Shown here: positions 58,941 through 64,000 of the stretch, piece after piece | Position numbering within the stretch: the first letter of the stretch is position 1 | Layout of the letters: the number at the start of each line of letters is the position of its first letter | Source: Dryomyza anilis | Lineage: Eukaryota; Arthropoda; Insecta; Diptera; Dryomyzidae | Direction: 5' to 3' | Length of the DNA: 64,000 bases | Assembly (NCBI GenBank): GCA_951804985.1 | Contig: OX638131.1 | Coordinates: forward strand, 42,164,044 to 42,228,043 | Notes under the pieces: model-generated | Database searches by the model: none | What the model was told of the DNA's origin: nothing | What the model saw: the letters and a program-made list of their open reading frames with translations, nothing else | Translations under genes and position numbers: made by a program

Positions 58941-60469
58941 AAATGTTAAAAATTACACATTCGACCCTTTGGCATAATAGTGACGTTATGACCGAATGAC
59001 AATTACATCAATTGTTTACTAGAAACAATTGATGTATTTACGAGAAACAGTTCTATTCGTTGACCTAAAAATATAAAGTGTTTACAGCAGATGAAATAAT
59101 AAAATTAATTAAGAAATTTTAAATTTAATAATTTTATTTAATATTTTATATAATATTTTATATATTAGCTCTAAACAGTTTTCGAACACCAAATTTTTTT
59201 CTATGGTTGTAAATTTTCGCAACATTAATATTATGTCTACGGAATAGAATATTAACCTTTTATTAAAGCCAATATCAATTTCAATATAAACACACGTAAT
59301 GCGATAAAAAGCCAACAAGTATCGTTGCCCACATTACTATTTTATGGCTAAAAAATGGGTACAAACGACTGCATCTTACGCACTCCATTAAACATTCTTA
59401 TCTCGCATTTCACACACATATTTTGTACCCTTTTGGAATTCTTGTTATCAGCATGTTTTTGGTTTTTCAATCTATGCGAAAGCATTTAATGCAAAATACT
59501 TTGAATATTAAATCTACTAAATGCAGTCAGTGTTTATCAAATAATAAATCATAAAGTGCATATTGCAGAAATATCAAAACTCTCTCACGCCCGTCCCCCA
59601 CATAAACCCAACACTCATAAACGGAAGGCAGGAACCCTCCGATGGATCCTTTTCATGCGATTGTTCCTACTTTCTGTCTGTTGTTTTTGTAACATTCTAC
59701 AATGTTCTGCTTTTTAACACAATTCATTACGCAATAAAAGCAGCAGCAGTAGTAACTATTTTCATATTTCGTTTTTATTTAAATTTTTTTTGTTATTTTC
59801 CGTTGCAAGCGTAACTTATTCGACGCCTTTACTTTGTAAATTTTAATTAAACTAAATTTTTTATTCACTTTTTTTTATCTTCACTTTTATCTCGATTTTA
59901 TGCTTTGTTGTTTGTGTTGTTTTTTGCAATGTGCCTTTGAAATATTGTGGTGCAAGTTATGGAGCTGAAAAGAAAATATTTATTCTGACATTATTGGGTA
60001 CTTAACATTTATGTGGATGATTATTGCAGCTTTTACAATTTTCTTTTTATAAAAATAAAATATAATTCATCTAACAGAGCAAAAAGACAAAATGAATCTG
60101 TTGCAAAAATACTCTGAAGTTATTTTACTTATAATTATAAAGTGTGTATTATTTTTTGTGCACTCTAAAAAAAAAGATTGTTTTGCGGCAAACATATAAT
60201 ATTTTTCGGTAGTAACTTTATCTTTTACTACTTCATACAAATCATAACTTGATTATTACAAATTATTACTTGAAAAATATTTTAGTTATTACTTTTGACT
60301 ATCACGGTTTACAAAAAAATATTTGAACTATTACTACTTCCAACCAAGAGAAATGTATTTGTCTTAAACATGTTTTTTTATTCTATGTAACCATTTATAA
60401 TTATTTTAAATTATTATTACTGAATGCCTTTTTCTGATAAATTTTTCGATGTCAGTTAAAACATGACAA
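58941..60469. other. AT-rich DNA, no gene recognised
   Basis: 58954-58987 is the small shared fragment also at 45198 and 62398. 59560-59720 is less AT-rich; the 83-codon frame at 59563-59814 has a hydrophobic C-terminal half but no recognised domain. Elsewhere nothing is seen. Confidence 0.45.
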
Positions 60470-60760
60470 ACTCACAACGGGAAATGACATCATTGACAAC
60501 ATCAGTGATGAATCGACGACATTGAAAATTTTCTCATTTTCATGAAAATCTTTCACTATTTCATAGAGGACATTGCATTAAAGATGTCATACACCATTTG
60601 TTATCATAGATATATCAAATATTATCATAGCTATACATTAAAATTAGCTGATTAAAAGTGTTCGATAAGGATCTATGAATGACGTGCATGACATCGTTAA
60701 TGGCATGTGGCATTGGAGGACATTTGTATGAAAATGTCATTAATACTTTGTAGAACGAAA
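60470..60760. repeat. Dispersed repeat rich in TGACATCATTGA motifs, copy 2
   Basis: GGGAAATGACATCATTGAC, GATGAATCGACGACATTG, GACATTGCATTAAAGATG and AATGTCATTAATACTTTG correspond to copy 1 at 52850-53090, with insertions and losses in between. Confidence 0.7.
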
Positions 60761-60992
60761 ATGGTATCGGTCACTTATGGTCCTATTCTGAAATTTTCCA
60801 CTGGGTAACAATCGGTCTCAGCCTAGTAAAAATAACTATAAATATCGTGTACTTGTACGATAATGTGTGAAGAAATTGAAGTTAGTCAAGACTTAAATAA
60901 ATTAATAAAATTCGATACGCGATATGAATTATTTTTTTATATGTTTAACTATAAATTAAAAATTGTTTCTTTGAATAAAAAGTGAACTTTTT
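60761..60992. other. AT-rich DNA, nothing recognised
   Basis: No frame or shared repeat found. Confidence 0.4.
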
Positions 60993-61720
60993 TATACCCT
61001 ACATCAATGAGATACAGAGTATATTATCTTTGTGCATATATTGTAACGCCCCTAAGAAGGCGTGTCCGGTATGGAAAAGTATATATATTCTTGATCAGCA
61101 TCACCACCCGAGTTCGTTTAGCCATGTCCGTCTGTCCGTCTGTCTTGCTGTCCGTATACACGATAACTTGAGAAATACTGCTTAGAATGCGATGAAATTT
61201 CGTTTCTATACTTTTTAGCCGAAAGTTATTTTTGTCAATGTAAATGAGCTAAATTGGTCAACGGACACGCCCACCTCCCATACAAGTCACTTTTATATAA
61301 CTCTTTACGAACCAATAACTCGAAAAGTATTCAAGATATACCTATAAAATTTAAAACGTATTGTTAAAAATATATGATCCAAAAATGGGCGTGATACGCC
61401 CACATTTGATTTTTTTTATTACTTCTCGCTTTTTCATGGTGGACATTTTATTCGCAAATTATTGAAAACAAAATTATGAAATATTAGCCTTAAATCTCTA
61501 CATATGTTTTAAAAGTGGGCGCGATCCGCCCACATTTATTTTTTTACATGTTTCAATATTTTTTGATTTTTTTTTCTTTTACATAAATTTTTTAAATTAA
61601 TGGGACGTCGTCAGAAATTTGATATGTAAATAATATTCTGTGTGTAGGAATGTTCAGCATAATAAGAACTTTAAAGGTAGGTATACAATGTGTACGAACT
61701 TACCCATGTGACCTAATTTT
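60993..61720 (+). mobile_element. DINE-1-like element, family X, copy 3
   Basis: Starts TATACCCTACATCAATGAG, then AGAAGGCGTGTCCGGTATGG, TATATATTCTTGATCAGCATC, GTCCGTCTGTCCGTCTGTC, GGACACGCCCACCTCCC and two GTGGGCG(T/C)GATxCGCCCACATTT repeats (61385 and 61509), ending AACTTACCCATGTGACC as in the start of copy 2's minus-strand tail (58330-58350). It is the most complete family X copy. Confidence 0.8.
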
Positions 61721-61788
61721 CCCAACTCGTTTTCACCTAGATTTAGGGATATTCGTATATGCCCAAAAGGCTGGGTCACGGATCATAT

Positions 61789-62329
61789 TGTTACGAAAAG
61801 AGGTAATTTGCTCCAATGTGCAAGCATTCAACAATAATAAATGAGACGCAAGACAATTCAGCGCACTAAGCAATGTGTTAGAAAGAGACGGAAGATCATT
61901 CAGCGCACTATGCAATGTGCGAGAAAAAGATGGAAGATCAGCACATTAAAACAATGCGAATGAGATGCCAATAGCATGCGTCATTCACGAAACGAGTAGA
62001 AGGTTCTCGAAACAAGTCGAAGCTTGTCGAAACGTGTCGAACTGATGCCTGCAGTATATAAGGCCGCACATCTGAGGCACTGTACTTCAGTTGTGATTTA
62101 ATAGTGAACTAGTGCGTCTCGTGAGTGAACATTGTAAAGATAACTTGTAGTAATTCAGCAGTTGATATAAGTGATTATTCTTTAAGTTGTTATTTAAAAT
62201 AATAAAGTTAATTAATACTAGTTGAAATAATACTAGTTAAAACCAAATATAAGTGCGATTTTTATTTTGTACACAATCCAGCGATACGAACTCGTAGAAC
62301 AGTTTTCCGTAGACTGAATTTTCGTAACA
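61789..62329 (+). mobile_element. Solo LTR (541 bp), probably Ty3/gypsy-type
   Basis: Ends TGTTACGAAAA and TTTTCGTAACA form an 11-bp inverted repeat with the TG..CA rule satisfied. Flanks are the 4-bp direct repeat ATAT (61785-61788 and 62330-62333). Internal signals in plus orientation: TATATAAG at 62055, an arthropod-type initiator TTCAGTTGTG at 62087-62096 about 33 bases on, and AATAAA at 62201. U3 carries a tandem repeat of 42 bp (TTCAGCGCACTA at 61857 and 61899) and TCGAAAC/GTCGAA phrases. No internal coding region remains, as expected after LTR-LTR recombination. A BEL LTR is an alternative; 4-bp duplications also fit some of those. Confidence 0.88.
62055..62096 (+). promoter_or_regulatory. 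LTR core promoter: TATA box plus initiator
   Basis: TATATAAG (62055-62062) and TCAGTT (62088-62093) are spaced as in RNA polymerase II core promoters, placing +1 at about 62090, the start of the LTR R region. Confidence 0.65.
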
Positions 62330-63225
62330 ATATGTTGACCGATTGCTGAAATTTTCCATACCGGACAGAAAACTATTCTGCCTGGTATTGAAAATTACAT
62401 CGTCACTATCATGCCAAACGGGCAAATGTGTAATTTTTGACATTTGCATTTTTTTTTACATTTTTGAGAGCAGTTTTTCCTCAAGTATACTGTAGCCGCG
62501 GTAGCTCAGTGGTTAGTGCGTTGGACTGCGAGCCGAAAGGTCCCCGGTTCAATCCTGGACTGGTGCTAACAACATCTTTTCATAGAAACATTTTTCTATA
62601 CCGCGCTACCTCTCGGCAGTAAATGGCAAACCTACGAGAGTAAAACATTGCCTATGAAAAAGCTCTCAGTCGCCGTTCGGATTCGGCAATAAACTGTAGG
62701 TCCCACCACTTTGAGTACAAATATAACACGCACAGCTCAAAATAGAGAGAGAGCTCGGCCTAAGTTCTTATAGGACTGTTGTGCCAAATTATTATTATTA
62801 TTATACTGTGCCAAATCGTGTATGGTTTTATTGAATATTTCTAGCCACAAAAGACAAAACCAAAAGGGCGAATTTGAAAAATTGAAAATGATGTCATGCC
62901 AAAAGGGCAAATCTTTTCGTTTTTCTGCCATAATTTTTTATTGGTATAAGATAAAATAATGATGTAAATACATTAATTGTTTGTTTTTAAAGCATCTATT
63001 GATCATCTTTATTTTAAAATATTGTTTTTAAATTTTTAACATTTGCAAGAAAAATGTTTGGCCATTTTATTTTAATTAATGATGGCAATCGATAGGTGCT
63101 TTGAAAACAACAAATACATGTTTTACATTACTATTTTATCTTGCGCTAATAAAAAGTTATAGCATAAAAAAAATATTTGCGTTTTGGTCAGGATATAGCC
63201 TCACAAAATCCGTATTTATAATGCA
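62330..63225 (+). mobile_element. Foldback MITE, family Z, copy 2 (split by SINE S4)
   Basis: Leader ATGCCAAACGGGCAAATG..CCTCAAGTATACTGT, interrupted at 62494-62801, resumes TACTGTGCCAAATCGTGTATGG and runs into arms GGTATAAGATAAAATAATG..TTAAAGCATCTATTGATCATC (about 62940-63017) and GATGGCAATCGATAGGTGCTTTGAAAA..CTATTTTATCTTGCGC (about 63082-63146). Same loop-arm plan as copy 1. The left limit is approximate. Confidence 0.75.
62494..62801 (+). mobile_element. tRNA-derived SINE, copy S4 (best preserved)
   Basis: Flanked by TATACTGT at 62486-62493 and 62802-62809. The head AGCCGCGGTAGCTCAGTGG, TTAGTGCGTTGGACTGCGAG and GGTTCAATCC supplies recognisable RNA polymerase III A and B boxes and D- and anticodon-like arms, but the acceptor stem does not close (GCCGCGG has no partner), so it is not a working tRNA. 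The tRNA-unrelated body is about 200 bp; the tail is (ATT)n. Two 308-bp copies (S3, S4) suggest this is near the full family length. Confidence 0.9.
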
Positions 63226-64000
63226 GTAAATTTACCTTTCATTTAAGTACCCATATGTACCTGTGTACCGGTTCTTGATTTTTCAAGATCACCAGGAATT
63301 CAAGCGACGCTTTTTTAATTTTGGTTTTTTTTTGCGGAAATAAAGAGGTTGCAATTTTTTTTTCTAAATTTGAACTTTAGCCCAAAATTGTACAAATTTA
63401 GTTAATTTATTTATTTGGTTTCCATACATCGATGTAGGAATAATAAATACATTTATTTTTGAATGTCAATCAAATTTTGAAAGATTTTTGATTTAATACA
63501 GATTTTTTTATGTGTTATTTGAAGGTACACTGAGAGAAAAATGTGTTAAAATTAAATGAAATTGTGTTAAAATTAAACACAAAAGACAATGAAAACATCT
63601 TAAAACAATTTCATTTAAATTTAAAACTATTGTTTTTAACACAAAATATAAAAAATTTTATTTAAATTTAAAACAATTGTTATTGATTTTATTATTTTTA
63701 TTTTAGTAAAAAATAAAAAATATTCTTTTTACATTATTTATTTTTAATTTCTATATTTTTTATTTATTTTATCATATTTTTTTATTATTTCAATTTTATT
63801 TTCTTCTGTTCTCCTTTGGAATGGTATGTCTGCTTATTTTCCCTTTTTTATAAAATTTGGTCCCTCCAATAAGGGGCTATGAATAATATGGCAGAATGAC
63901 ATTGAATACTAATTTTCACTTTAACTCGTAAATGTTGCCCCTAGATGTATGTAGTATGTATTTCACATTTAATTTCACACCGTAAATGGTGCATACCTTT
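63226..64000. other. AT-rich DNA with a small inverted repeat
   Basis: 63535-63690 has ATGTGTTAAAATTAAATGAAATTG-type text facing CAATTTCATTTAAATTTAAAAC and TTTTAACACAAAAT, possibly a MITE remnant (the CACTGAGAGAAAAATG start at 63528 suggests an end). No gene seen. Confidence 0.45.

Noticed and set aside
62494..62570. Functional tRNA gene
   Set aside because: A- and B-box-like text is present but the acceptor stem does not pair, and the sequence continues into a repeated SINE body with target duplications.

Overview
This window is gene-poor, AT-rich eukaryotic DNA that looks like pericentromeric or otherwise heterochromatic sequence from a higher fly (Brachycera). That placement is inference. 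It rests on a BEL/Pao retrotransposon relic, repeats organised like the DINE-1/Helentron elements of flies, short non-autonomous Helitrons, a tRNA-derived SINE family, and the absence of any recognisable host gene. I cannot name the species. No bacterial-type operon, CRISPR array, rRNA gene or functional tRNA gene is visible. Almost every open frame is a by-product of repeats; the only convincing protein-coding homologies are broken transposon genes.

Layout. 1-1169: BEL/Pao pol fragment on the minus strand (aspartic protease, then reverse transcriptase in another frame), cut off by satellite DNA. 1170-23672: one satellite array of about 22.5 kb with a 159-bp basic monomer, deletion variants of 146, 113 and 46 bp, kilobase-scale internal duplications, and a 200-N assembly gap at 13878-14077. 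23673-24175: truncated Helitron abutting the array. 24176-31837: AT-rich DNA with one more GC-rich unique-looking island (about 24700-25640), a 0.6-kb foldback element and a degenerate SINE carrying a 250-bp insertion. 31838-37510: Helitron, DINE-1-like and mariner-relic nest, a 21-22-bp minisatellite, and a complete short Helitron with TC and CTAG ends. 38062-38885: diverged relatives of the main satellite, split by a hAT-like MITE. 40090-42320: two further tandem-repeat families with units of about 165-185 bp. 42325-45073: SINE, foldback MITE and a 2-kb Helitron. 45797-46500: a recurring 15-mer and more repeat units. 46750-52608: DINE-1-like relic, 2.9 kb of unassigned DNA, and two Helitrons. 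52850-58940: a shared TGACATCATTGA-rich repeat, a SINE with 12-bp target duplication, tandem repeats split by a 1.6-kb long-TIR element, and a DINE-1-like copy. 60470-63225: second TGACATCATTGA repeat, DINE-1-like copy, a clean solo LTR with TATA box, initiator and poly(A) signal, and a SINE nested in a foldback MITE.

The sequences do not form a pathway. What ties them together is history: at least five nested insertions can be ordered, and the satellite has an old divergent copy 14 kb away in which one segment (around AACGGAGCGTCCTAGAG) is much better kept than the rest. That relic, the modular satellites inside the Helitrons, and the SINE family are the most useful observations. All family names come from reading the sequence without database searches.
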